64,000 nt of DNA from Candidatus Chloroploca mongolica (GTDB lineage Bacteria > Chloroflexota > Chloroflexia > Chloroflexales > Chloroflexaceae), in assembly GCF_004762035.2 (NCBI RefSeq), contig NZ_SIJK02000018.1:1-64000 (forward strand), in the 5' to 3' direction. Position 1 is the stretch's first letter; the number at the start of each line of letters is the position of its first letter. A program made the position numbers and the translations under genes. The notes below the pieces were generated by a model, which searched no databases, was not told the DNA's origin, and saw only the letters and a list, made by a program, of their open reading frames with translations. This document shows positions 1 through 9,148 of this stretch, one piece after another.

Positions 1-3000
1 CCGTGTCGTTGTCCGTTATCCGCACCGTCACCGTCGGCAACGGACGGAAAGGCGCGGTCGCCTGGTTGTAGTTCGGGTCACTACTCGCCGTCGTGTGGGT
101 GATGAAGCTCAGGTGGAGATCCGCCTCGTCGATCGCGTCATCCACCGCCGTCACTTGCACGCTCTGCGCCGTGTTCCAGTTCTGCGGTGTGAAACTCACC
201 GTCGTGCGGTTGACATTCACCTGCGCACCTTCGTACGCCAGCGTGATCGTCACCGGCGCGGTTGGTTCGCTCAAGAGCCGCACACTGTAACTGGTGCTCG
301 CCCCGCCCTCGGTCACCTCCACCGTCGTCGGCGTGATCGTCACGCCCGCTGTGTCATTATCGGTAATCCGCACCGTCACGGTGGGCAACGGGGTAAAGCG
401 CGCGGTTGCCTGGTTGTAATTCGGGTCGGCACTCGCCGTCGTGTGGGTGATGAAGCTCAGGTGGAGATCCGCCTCGTCGATCGCGTCATCCACCGCCGTC
501 ACTTGCACGCTCTGCGCGTCGTTCCAGTTTTGCGGCGTGAACGTCAGGCTGCTGCGGTTGACGCTGACCTGGGCCGCGTCCCGCACGAGCGTAATCGTCA
601 CCGGCGCGGTCGGCTCGCTCAAGAGGCGCACGCTGTAGCTCGCGCTGTCCCCGCCCTCGGCCACCTCCACCGTCGTCGGCGTGATCGTCACGCCCGCCGT
701 GTCGTTGTCCGTTATCCGCACCGTCACCGTCGGCAACGGACGGAAAGGCGCCGTCGCCTGGTTGTAGTTCGGGTCAGCGCTCGCCGTCGTGTGGGTGATG
801 AAGCTCAGATGCACATCCGCTTCGTCGATGGCGTCATCCACCGCCGTCACTTGCACCGTCTGCGCTGTGTTCCAGTTCTGCGGCGTGAACGTCAGGCTGC
901 TGCGGTTGACGCTGACCTGCGCCGCGTCCCGCACGAGCGTAATCGTCACCGGCGCGGTCGGCTCGCTCAAGAGGCGCACGCTGTAGCTCGCGCTGTCCCC
1001 GCCCTCGGCCACCTCCACCGTCGTCGGCGTGATCGCCACCCCCGCCGTGTCGTTATCGGTAATCCGCACCGTCACCGTCGGCAGCGGGGTAAAGCGTGCC
1101 GTCGCCTGGTTGTAATTCGGGTCACTACTCGCCGTCGTGTGCGTGATCAGGCTCAGATGCACATCCGCTTCGTCGATGGCGTCATCCACCGCCGTCACTT
1201 GCACCGTCTGCGCTGTGTTCCAGTTCTGCGGCGTGAACGTCAGGCTGCTGCGGTTGACGCTGACCTGCGCCGCGTCCCGCACGAGCGTAATCGTCACCGG
1301 CGCGGTCGGCTCGCTCAAGAGGCGCACGCTGTAGCTCGCGCTGTCCCCGCCCTCGGCCACCTCCACCGTCGTCGGCGTGATCGCCACCCCCGCCGTGTCG
1401 TTATCGGTAATCCGCACCGTCACCGTCGGCAACGGACGGAAAGGCGCCGTCGCCTGGTTATAGTTCGGGTCGGCACTCGCCGTCGTGTGCGTGATCTGGC
1501 TCGTGTGGACATCCGCCTCATCGATGGCGTCATCCACCGCCGTCACTTGCACGCTCTGCGCCGTGTTCCAGTTCTGCGGTGTGAAACTCACCGTCGTGCG
1601 GTTGACGCTGACCTGGGCCGCGTCGAAGGCCAGCGTGATGCTGACCGGCGCCGTCGGTTCGCTCAACAGGCGCACGCTGTAGCTCGCACTTGCGCCAGCC
1701 TCGGTGACGTCGAGCGTCGTGGGCGTGATCGCCACGCCCGCCGTGTCGTTATCGGTAATCCGCACCGTCACCGTCGGCAACGGACGGAAAGGCGCCGTCG
1801 CCTGGTTATAGTTCGGGTCACTACTCGCGGTCGTGTGGGTGATGAAGCTCAGGTGGAGATCCGCCTCATCGATGGCATCATCCACCGCCGTCACTTGCAC
1901 CGTCTGCGTGATACTCCAGTTCTCTGGCGTGAACGTCAGGCTGTTCCGGTTCACGCTGACCTGCGCCGCGTCGACGGCCAGCGTGAGCGTCACCGGCGCG
2001 GTCGGTTGGCTCAACAAGCGCACCGCGTAGCTCGCGCTGTCCCCGCCCTCGGTCACGTCGAGCGTCGTGGGGGTGATTGCGACGCCCGCTGTGTCATTAT
2101 CGGTAATCCGCACCGTCACCGTCGGCAACGGACGGAAGGGTGCCGTCGCGTGCTGGTAATTCGGGTCGGCACTCGCCGTCGTGTGCGTGATCTGGCTCAG
2201 GTGGAGATCCGCCTCATCGATGGCGTCATCCACCGCCGTCACTTGCACGCTCTGCGCGTCGTTCCAGTTTTGCGGCGTGAACGTCAGGCTGCTGCGGTTG
2301 ACGCTGACCTGGGCCGCGTCCCGCACGAGCGTAATCGTCACCGGCGCGGTCGGCTCGCTCAAGAGGCGCACGCTGTAGCTCGCGCTGTCCCCGCCCTCGG
2401 CCACCTCCACCGTCGTCGGCGTGATCGCCACGCCCGCCGTGTCGTTATCCGTTATCCGCACCGTCACTGTCGGCAACGGACGGAAAGGCGCCGTCGGTTG
2501 GTTATAGTTCGGGTCAGCACTCGCGGTGGTGTGGGTGATGAAGCTCAGGTGGAGATCCGCCTCATCGATGGCATCATCCACCGCCGTCACTTGCACGCTC
2601 TGGGCCGTGTTCCAGTTCTGCGGCGTGAAACTCACCGTCGTGCGGCTGACATTCACCTGCGCCGCGTCGACGGCGAGCGCGATTGTCACCGGCGTGGTCG
2701 GCTCGCTCAAGAGGCGCACGCTGTAGCTCGCACTCGCCCCGCCCTCGGTCACCTCCACCGTCGTCGGCGTGATCGCCACGCCCGCCGTGTCGTTGTCCGT
2801 TATCCGCACCGTCACCGTCGGCAACGGACGGAAAGGCGCGGTCGCCTGGTTGTAGTTCGGGTCACTACTCGCCGTCGTGTGCGTGATCTGGCTCGTGTGG
2901 AGATCCGCTTCGTCGATGGCGTCATCCACCGCCGTCACTTGCACGCTCTGCGCGTCGTTCCAGTTCTGCGGCGTGAAGACAAGGCTTGTCTGATTGACGC

Positions 3001-6000
3001 TGACCTGCGCCGCGTCGACGGCCAGCGTGAGCGTCACCGGCGCGGTCGGTTGGCTCAACAAGCGCACCGCGTAGCTCGCGCTGTCCCCGCCCTCGGTCAC
3101 GTTCACCGTCGTGGGCGTGATCGCCACCCCCGCCGTGTCGTTGTCCGTTATCCGCACCGTCACCGTCGGCAACGGACGGAAAGGCGCCGTCGCCTGGTTA
3201 TAGTTCGGGTCGGCACTCGCCGTCGTGTGCGTGATCTGGCTCGTGTGGACATCCGCCTCATCGATGGCGTCATCCACCGCCGTCACTTGCACCGTCTGCG
3301 TGATACTCCAGTTCCCCGGCGTGAAGGTGAGGCTGTTCCGGTTCACGCTGACCTGCGCCGCGTCACGCACGAGCGTAATCGTCACCGGCGCGGTCGGTTG
3401 GCTCTCCAGGCGCACGCTGTAGCTCGCGCTCGCCCCGCCCTCGGTGACGTCGAGCGTCGTCGGGGTGATTGCGACGCCCGCTGTGTCATTATCCGTTATC
3501 CGCACCGTCACGGTGGGCAGCGGGGTAAAGCGGGCCGTCGCCTGATTGTAGTTCGGGTCTGCGCTCGCCATCGTGTGCGTGATCAGGCTCAGGTGGAGAT
3601 CCGCCTCGTCGATCGCATCATCCACCGCCGTCACTTGCACCGTCTGCGCCGTGTTCCAGTTTTGCGGTGTGAAACTCACCGTCGTGCGGTTGACGCTGAC
3701 CTGGGCCGCGTCGCGCACCAGCGTGATCGTCACCGGGGCGGTCGGCTCGCTCAAGAGGCGCACGTTGTAGCTCGCACTTGCGCCGCCCTCGGCGACGTCG
3801 AGCGTCGTCGGCGTGATCGTCACACCCGCCGTGTCGTTGTCCGTTATCCGCACGGTCACCGTCGGCAACGGACGGAAAGGCGCGGTCGCCTGGTTGTAGT
3901 TCGGGTCACTACTCGCCGTCGTGTGCGTGATCTGGCTCGTGTGGAGATCCGCCTCATCGATGGCGTCATCCACCGCCGTCACTTGCACGCTCTGGGCCGT
4001 GTTCCAGTTCTGCGGCGTGAAACTCACCGTCGTGCGGCTGACATTCACCTGCGCCGCGTCGACGGCGAGCGCGATTGTCACCGGCGTGGTCGGCTCGCTC
4101 AAGAGGCGCACGCTGTAGCTCGCACTCGCCCCGCCCTCGGTCACCTCCACCGTCGTCGGCGTGATCGCCACGCCCGCCGTGTCGTTGTCCGTTATCCGCA
4201 CCGTCACCGTCGGCAACGGACGGAAAGGCGCCGTCGCCTGGTTGTAGTTCGGGTCACGACTCGCCGTCGTGTGCGTGATCTGGCTCGTGTGGACATCCGC
4301 CTCATCGATGGCGTCATCCACCGCCGTCACTTGCACGCTCTGCGCCGTGTTCCAGTTCTGCGGTGTGAAACTCACCGTCGTGCGGTTGGCGCTGACCTGG
4401 GCCGCGTCACGCACGAGCGTAATCGTCACCGGCGCGGTCGGCTCGCTCAAGAGGCGCACGCTGTAGCTCGCGCTGTCCCCGCCCTCGGCCACCTCCACCG
4501 TCGTCGGCGTGATCGCCACCCCCGCCGTGTCGTTATCGGTAATCCGCACCGTCACCGTCGGCAACGGACGGAAAGGCGCCGTCGCCTGGTTATAGTTCGG
4601 GTCGGCACTCGCCGTCGTGTGCGTGATCTGGCTCGTGTGGACATCCGCCTCATCGATGGCGTCATCCACCGCCGTCACTTGCACGCTCTGCGCCGTGTTC
4701 CAGTTCTGTGGCGTGAAACTCACCGTCGTGCGGTTGACGCTGACCTGCGCCGCGTCGACGGCGAGCGTAATCGTCACCGGCGCGGTCGGCTCGCTCAAGA
4801 GGCGCACGCTGTAGCTCGCGCTGTCCCCGCCCTCGGCCACCTCCACCGTCGTCGGCGTGATCGCCACCCCCGCCGTGTCGTTATCGGTAATCCGCACCGT
4901 CACCGTCGGCAACGGACGGAAAGGCGCCGTCGCCTGGTTATAGTTCGGGTCGGCACTCGCCGTCGTGTGCGTGATCTGGCTCGTGTGGACATCCGCCTCA
5001 TCGATGGCGTCATCCACCGCCGTCACTTGCACGCTCTGCGCCGTGTTCCAGTTCTGTGGCGTGAACGTCAGGCTGCTGCGGTTGACGCTGACCTGGGCCG
5101 CGTCGCGCACGAGCGTAATCGTCACCGGCGCGGTCGGTTGGCTCAAGAGGCGCACGCTGTAGTTCGCACTTGCGCCGCCCTCGGCGACGTCGAGCGTCGT
5201 CGGCGTGATCGCCACGCCCGCTGTGTCGTTGTCCGTTATCCGCACGGTCACCGTCGGCAACGGACGGAAAGGCGCGGTCGCCTGGTTGTAGTTCGGGTCA
5301 CTACTCGCCGTCGTGTGGGTGATGAAGCTCAGGTGGAGATCCGCCTCGTCGATCGCGTCATCCACCGCCGTCACTTGCACGCTCTGCGCCGTGTTCCAGT
5401 TCTGCGGTGTGAAACTCACCGTCGTGCGGTTGGCGCTGACCTGGGCCGCGTCACGCACGAGCGTAATCGTCACCGGCGCGGTCGGCTCGCTCAACAGCCG
5501 CACGCTGTAGCTCACGCTCGCCCCACCCTCGGTGACGTCGAGCGTCGTGGGCGTGATCGCCACCCCCGCCGTGTCGTTGTCCGTTATCCGCACCGTCACC
5601 GTCGGCAACGGACGGAAAGGCGCGGTCGCCTGGTTGTAGTTCGGGTCACTACTCGCCGTCGTGTGGGTGATGAAGCTCAGGTGGAGATCCGCCTCGTCGA
5701 TCGCGTCATCCACCGCCGTCACTTGCACGCTCTGCGCCGTGTTCCAGTTGCCCGGCGTGAAGGTGAGGCTGCTCCGGTTCACGCGCACCTGCGCCGCGTC
5801 GAAGGCCAGCGTGATTGTCACCGGCGCGGTCGGTTGGCTCTCCAGCCGCACCGCGTAGTTCGCACTCGCCCCGCCCTCGGCCACCTCCACCGTCGTCGGC
5901 GTGATCGCCACCCCCGCCGTGTCGTTATCCGTTATCCGCACCGTCACACTCGGCAACGGACGGAAGGGCGCGGTCGCCTGGTTGTAATTCGGGTCAGCGC

Positions 6001-9000
6001 TCGCGGTCGTGTGCGTGATCAGGCTCAGATGCACATCCGCCTCATCAAGGGCATCGTTCACCGCCGTCACTTGCACGCTCTGCGCGTCGTTCCAGTTTTG
6101 CGGCGTGAACGTCAGGCTGCTGCGGTTGACGCTGACCTGGGCCGCGTCGAAGGCCAGCGTGATGCTGACCGGCGCCGTCGGTTCGCTCAACAGGCGCACG
6201 CTGTAGTTTGTGCTCGCCCCGCCCTCGGTCACCTCCACCGTCGTCGGCGTGATCGCCACGCCCGCCGTGTCGTTGTCAAGAATTTCAATTGTTACAATCA
6301 GATCCGCAACTTGATTATAATTCGGGTCACTACTTAGTAAAGTATGGCGTATATCAGTTGCATGCAGATCATCTTCATCAATACGATCATCAACAGCCCT
6401 GACAGTCACCACCCGTGCATCATTCCAATTATCGGGCGTAAAGATCAACGACGATGGTGTAACTGTAACCTGGGAAGCATCATAATCAAGGTTGACGACA
6501 ACCGGTGCCACTGGCTGACTCGAGAGATTGATCAGATAGGTTGTCTCATGATTCGCCGCATTCGGATCTTCACTCAGCCGGAGGTTGCCCGTGATGACAA
6601 CCAACCCCGAGGCGTCATTATCAGTAATACGACCAACGACCGTCTGACGCAAACCCTCGTAGTTCAGGTCACTGCTTGTTGTTGTGTGATGAATACGCTG
6701 GAAATGGGGATCAAGTTCATCAACGCGATCATCAATCGTTGTCACCACGATGGTCTGAGGCACGTTCCAATTTTCCGCCGTAAAGCGGAGTTCATTGGCG
6801 CTGACCGTCACTTCACGCGGCAACTGTGCATCGAGCGGGTTGGCCGGATCAAAACTGAGCACGACCGAAACCGGGGCAATTGGCTGACTATTCAACCGCA
6901 CCGTATAGGTACGCATATGATTCGGATGCCCAGGTGTTTCATGCAGATCAAGACTCAACGGAGCAATCAGCAAGCCTGCCGTATCATTATCAAGAATCGT
7001 AAACTCAATTGGTGGCAACGGGACAAAAGGCGCTGTCCTCTGATCATATCTGGGGTCACTACTTGCCACCAGATGATCGACAAAGGTCGTATGCAGATCC
7101 GGTTCATCAATCGCATCATTGACGGCGGTAACATTCACAACCTGAGGCACATTCCAATTGCCCGCATTAAACTGGAGCACGACCGGTTCAAGTGAGAGTT
7201 GAGCACGATCAAAGACGACACTGACGGTGACCGGAGCAAGCGGTTGAGTCTTCAGGCGCAACGAATAGGTCGTGCGATGGTTAGGTGCCGTAGGATGTTC
7301 ACTCAACTGCCGATTCCCGGTCACAAGCTCAACACCTGCCGTATCATTATCGCGAATGCTCACGACCACATCAGGCACCGCAAAGGCGGCTGTCGGCTGG
7401 TTATACCGAAGATCAAGGCTCGCCAGGGTATGACTCAGGCGGCCCGTATGCAGGTCATCCTCATCAATCTGATCATCAACTGCCGAAAAGGATACCGTCT
7501 GAGGAACATTCCAGGTGTCAGGAGTGAAGAGCAATTCAGGTACGGCAACCGCTAGTTGCACATCAGGATTCAGGCGCACCACGACCGGATGCACAGGCTG
7601 GCTCTTCAACACGACCGTATAGGTGGCCGACTGACCTTCGTTCAGCGTAAACGCTGTCTGGCTCAGAATGACCCCGGCGGTATCATTATTTTCCACCGTG
7701 AGCACATAAATACTCGGGCTACCAAGGTTCGCGTTGGTTGGTGAACCAAGCGTAATAATCAGATTGCGATCATCTTCATCAATGCGATTATCACTGATCC
7801 CGAAACGCAGCCGCACACTCGTTGAACCAGCCGAAATCAGAACCGTCCCATCCCGAAGCGTATGTTCACTCCGGGGCAAGGTACCGCCAACAACAAACGG
7901 TACCTGGACATCAAAGGCACTCGGCTGGGTCAACTCGATCGTCACCGACGTGCTTCCAACGTCCTCACTTACCCGATGACCGCTCCCGAGAAAGCGCACT
8001 GTCGGCGGCGCATTGCTATCAAGAATAGTGAGCACTGCGGTTGGCGAGCCAACCAGCATCGCATTGACCGGATTACTCAAGCGCAGAAAGACCGTCTCGG
8101 GCGGTTCGTTCAGCTGATCGGGCAAAATCTCGATCCGAATCGTCTGAAAGACCTCGCCAGGGCGAAAGACCAGGGTTCCACTGGCTGGGCGATAGTCAAG
8201 CCCAGCCGTCGCCGTTCCATCACTGGTCTGATAGGCCAAGGAGACCGTACGGAAAAAAGGTTCGCTCAGGCGAACCTCAAAGATCGCAAAACCATCCTCT
8301 TCACTTGCCGTCACCGCAGTCGTTGAAAAGCCTACTGACGGTATTTCGGGTTCAGGCGTTGCCGTTGGGGTCGGCATATTCGTTGGCGTCGCCGGTGGGG
8401 GCACGGGCGTCGCCGTTGGCGGCGCTGCTGGCGTCGCCGTTGGCGGCGCTGGCGTCGCCGTGGCTTGCCCAGGCGTCGTTGGTGTCGCTGGGGGCGAGGT
8501 ACCGGTGGTGGCAACTGGTGTTGCTGGCACTGGTGTCACCGAACCACCAGGGGCCGTGATTGGCGTTGCCGTCGGTGACACATTCACAGGCGTCGCCGAC
8601 GTCGGTGTTGCGACCAGAGGAGGCCCAGGGAGCGGTGTTGGGCTCGACGGAGCGGCCACCGTCGCGACAGGGGTAGCCGTTGTCAGGCCAGCAGGCAAGA
8701 CCGTTGGTGACGACGTTGGTGACGACGTCGGACTAGGCGTAGCCTGGGTCGCTGTAGGCGAGGGAGTTGGCGTCGGATCAAGCGGATCTGGCAAGCCAAA
8801 CTGGCTCACCGGCGGGGCCGTCGGCAAAGCATCCCCTGGCAAATTAGGGGCAGGTGCATTGCGATCGGTTTCAGCCGCTTGGATCAATGGTGGACTGGGC
8901 GGCTGACTCCTCCGGAAAGGCAAGGGCCAGAACGAATAATTTGGACGCTCGTCCAGAAAACCAAATTCGCCAGTGTAACGTGAAATCCCCGGCATCGCGA

Positions 9001-9148
9001 ACTCTAACGCAAGGCGAGCAACACCAAAGAAGCCCACCCCAAGGAGCATAAGAGCTAAGATTATTAACCATGGCAGCGGCTGTTTAAAGATCGTGCGATT
9101 AGGCAGCCGCAGCCATTTGGGTCGTCTTTTCAGGGCTTGGAATATCAT
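1..9148 (-). CDS. Giant Calx-beta repeat surface protein (3' end outside window)
   Basis: The reading frame is open on the minus strand from an ATG at 9148 to the window edge, about 3049 codons, so the C-terminus is missing. Residues 1-18 are basic, then comes one hydrophobic segment (about 24-45), which is a signal anchor or signal peptide. Residues about 95-275 are a Pro/Thr/Ala-rich spacer. From about residue 276 there are Calx-beta-like domains, recognisable by VDDxIDExDLH and ITDNDTAGV motifs. The first several are divergent; the rest are near-identical 116-residue units. Calx-beta domains bind calcium in extracellular adhesion or matrix proteins, so a role in surface attachment, filament sheath or cell-cell contact is inferred. 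The start overlaps the 3' end of the upstream histidine kinase gene by 50 bp and has no strong ribosome binding site, so translational coupling is likely. No anchor motif is visible because the C-terminus lies outside. Confidence 0.88.
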   Translation of the reverse strand, partial: MIFQALKRRPKWLRLPNRTIFKQPLPWLIILALMLLGVGFFGVARLALEFAMPGISRYTGEFGFLDERPNYSFWPLPFRRSQPPSPPLIQAAETDRNAPAPNLPGDALPTAPPVSQFGLPDPLDPTPTPSPTATQATPSPTSSPTSSPTVLPAGLTTATPVATVAAPSSPTPLPGPPLVATPTSATPVNVSPTATPITAPGGSVTPVPATPVATTGTSPPATPTTPGQATATPAPPTATPAAPPTATPVPPPATPTNMPTPTATPEPEIPSVGFSTTAVTASEEDGFAIFEVRLSEPFFRTVSLAYQTSDGTATAGLDYRPASGTLVFRPGEVFQTIRIEILPDQLNEPPETVFLRLSNPVNAMLVGSPTAVLTILDSNAPPTVRFLGSGHRVSEDVGSTSVTIELTQPSAFDVQVPFVVGGTLPRSEHTLRDGTVLISAGSTSVRLRFGISDNRIDEDDRNLIITLGSPTNANLGSPSIYVLTVENNDTAGVILSQTAFTLNEGQSATYTVVLKSQPVHPVVVRLNPDVQLAVAVPELLFTPDTWNVPQTVSFSAVDDQIDEDDLHTGRLSHTLASLDLRYNQPTAAFAVPDVVVSIRDNDTAGVELVTGNRQLSEHPTAPNHRTTYSLRLKTQPLAPVTVSVVFDRAQLSLEPVVLQFNAGNWNVPQVVNVTAVNDAIDEPDLHTTFVDHLVASSDPRYDQRTAPFVPLPPIEFTILDNDTAGLLIAPLSLDLHETPGHPNHMRTYTVRLNSQPIAPVSVVLSFDPANPLDAQLPREVTVSANELRFTAENWNVPQTIVVTTIDDRVDELDPHFQRIHHTTTSSDLNYEGLRQTVVGRITDNDASGLVVITGNLRLSEDPNAANHETTYLINLSSQPVAPVVVNLDYDASQVTVTPSSLIFTPDNWNDARVVTVRAVDDRIDEDDLHATDIRHTLLSSDPNYNQVADLIVTIEILDNDTAGVAITPTTVEVTEGGASTNYSVRLLSEPTAPVSITLAFDAAQVSVNRSSLTFTPQNWNDAQSVQVTAVNDALDEADVHLSLITHTTASADPNYNQATAPFRPLPSVTVRITDNDTAGVAITPTTVEVAEGGASANYAVRLESQPTAPVTITLAFDAAQVRVNRSSLTFTPGNWNTAQSVQVTAVDDAIDEADLHLSFITHTTASSDPNYNQATAPFRPLPTVTVRITDNDTAGVAITPTTLDVTEGGASVSYSVRLLSEPTAPVTITLVRDAAQVSANRTTVSFTPQNWNTAQSVQVTAVDDAIDEADLHLSFITHTTASSDPNYNQATAPFRPLPTVTVRITDNDTAGVAITPTTLDVAEGGASANYSVRLLSQPTAPVTITLVRDAAQVSVNRSSLTFTPQNWNTAQSVQVTAVDDAIDEADVHTSQITHTTASADPNYNQATAPFRPLPTVTVRITDNDTAGVAITPTTVEVAEGGDSASYSVRLLSEPTAPVTITLAVDAAQVSVNRTTVSFTPQNWNTAQSVQVTAVDDAIDEADVHTSQITHTTASADPNYNQATAPFRPLPTVTVRITDNDTAGVAITPTTVEVAEGGDSASYSVRLLSEPTAPVTITLVRDAAQVSANRTTVSFTPQNWNTAQSVQVTAVDDAIDEADVHTSQITHTTASRDPNYNQATAPFRPLPTVTVRITDNDTAGVAITPTTVEVTEGGASASYSVRLLSEPTTPVTIALAVDAAQVNVSRTTVSFTPQNWNTAQSVQVTAVDDAIDEADLHTSQITHTTASSDPNYNQATAPFRPLPTVTVRITDNDTAGVTITPTTLDVAEGGASASYNVRLLSEPTAPVTITLVRDAAQVSVNRTTVSFTPQNWNTAQTVQVTAVDDAIDEADLHLSLITHTMASADPNYNQATARFTPLPTVTVRITDNDTAGVAITPTTLDVTEGGASASYSVRLESQPTAPVTITLVRDAAQVSVNRNSLTFTPGNWSITQTVQVTAVDDAIDEADVHTSQITHTTASADPNYNQATAPFRPLPTVTVRITDNDTAGVAITPTTVNVTEGGDSASYAVRLLSQPTAPVTLTLAVDAAQVSVNQTSLVFTPQNWNDAQSVQVTAVDDAIDEADLHTSQITHTTASSDPNYNQATAPFRPLPTVTVRITDNDTAGVAITPTTVEVTEGGASASYSVRLLSEPTTPVTIALAVDAAQVNVSRTTVSFTPQNWNTAQSVQVTAVDDAIDEADLHLSFITHTTASADPNYNQPTAPFRPLPTVTVRITDNDTAGVAITPTTVEVAEGGDSASYSVRLLSEPTAPVTITLVRDAAQVSVNRSSLTFTPQNWNDAQSVQVTAVDDAIDEADLHLSQITHTTASADPNYQHATAPFRPLPTVTVRITDNDTAGVAITPTTLDVTEGGDSASYAVRLLSQPTAPVTLTLAVDAAQVSVNRNSLTFTPENWSITQTVQVTAVDDAIDEADLHLSFITHTTASSDPNYNQATAPFRPLPTVTVRITDNDTAGVAITPTTLDVTEAGASASYSVRLLSEPTAPVSITLAFDAAQVSVNRTTVSFTPQNWNTAQSVQVTAVDDAIDEADVHTSQITHTTASADPNYNQATAPFRPLPTVTVRITDNDTAGVAITPTTVEVAEGGDSASYSVRLLSEPTAPVTITLVRDAAQVSVNRSSLTFTPQNWNTAQTVQVTAVDDAIDEADVHLSLITHTTASSDPNYNQATARFTPLPTVTVRITDNDTAGVAITPTTVEVAEGGDSASYSVRLLSEPTAPVTITLVRDAAQVSVNRSSLTFTPQNWNTAQTVQVTAVDDAIDEADVHLSFITHTTASADPNYNQATAPFRPLPTVTVRITDNDTAGVTITPTTVEVAEGGDSASYSVRLLSEPTAPVTITLVRDAAQVSVNRSSLTFTPQNWNDAQSVQVTAVDDAIDEADLHLSFITHTTASADPNYNQATARFTPLPTVTVRITDNDTAGVTITPTTVEVTEGGASTSYSVRLLSEPTAPVTITLAYEGAQVNVNRTTVSFTPQNWNTAQSVQVTAVDDAIDEADLHLSFITHTTASSDPNYNQATAPFRPLPTVTVRITDNDT
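93..6356 (-). repeat. 18 tandem 348-bp (116-codon) repeats
   Basis: The same landmark recurs at 93, 441, 789, 1137 and every 348 bp up to 6009, giving 18 units with no insertion or deletion. Units are near-identical but mosaic. Short blocks occur in a few alternative versions, for example GTGAAACTCACCGTCGTGCGG versus GTGAACGTCAGGCTGCTGCGG, reshuffled between units. Upstream domains (6357-8320) have the same fold but diverged sequence and slightly different lengths. The array continues past the window start. Confidence 0.95.

Noticed and set aside
95-6337. 2080-codon open frame on the plus strand, His/Arg-rich
   Set aside because: It is the exact antisense of the Calx-beta array in codon register; repetition of a stop-free unit keeps it open. 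Its translation has no family likeness, whereas the minus strand gives clear Calx-beta motifs.
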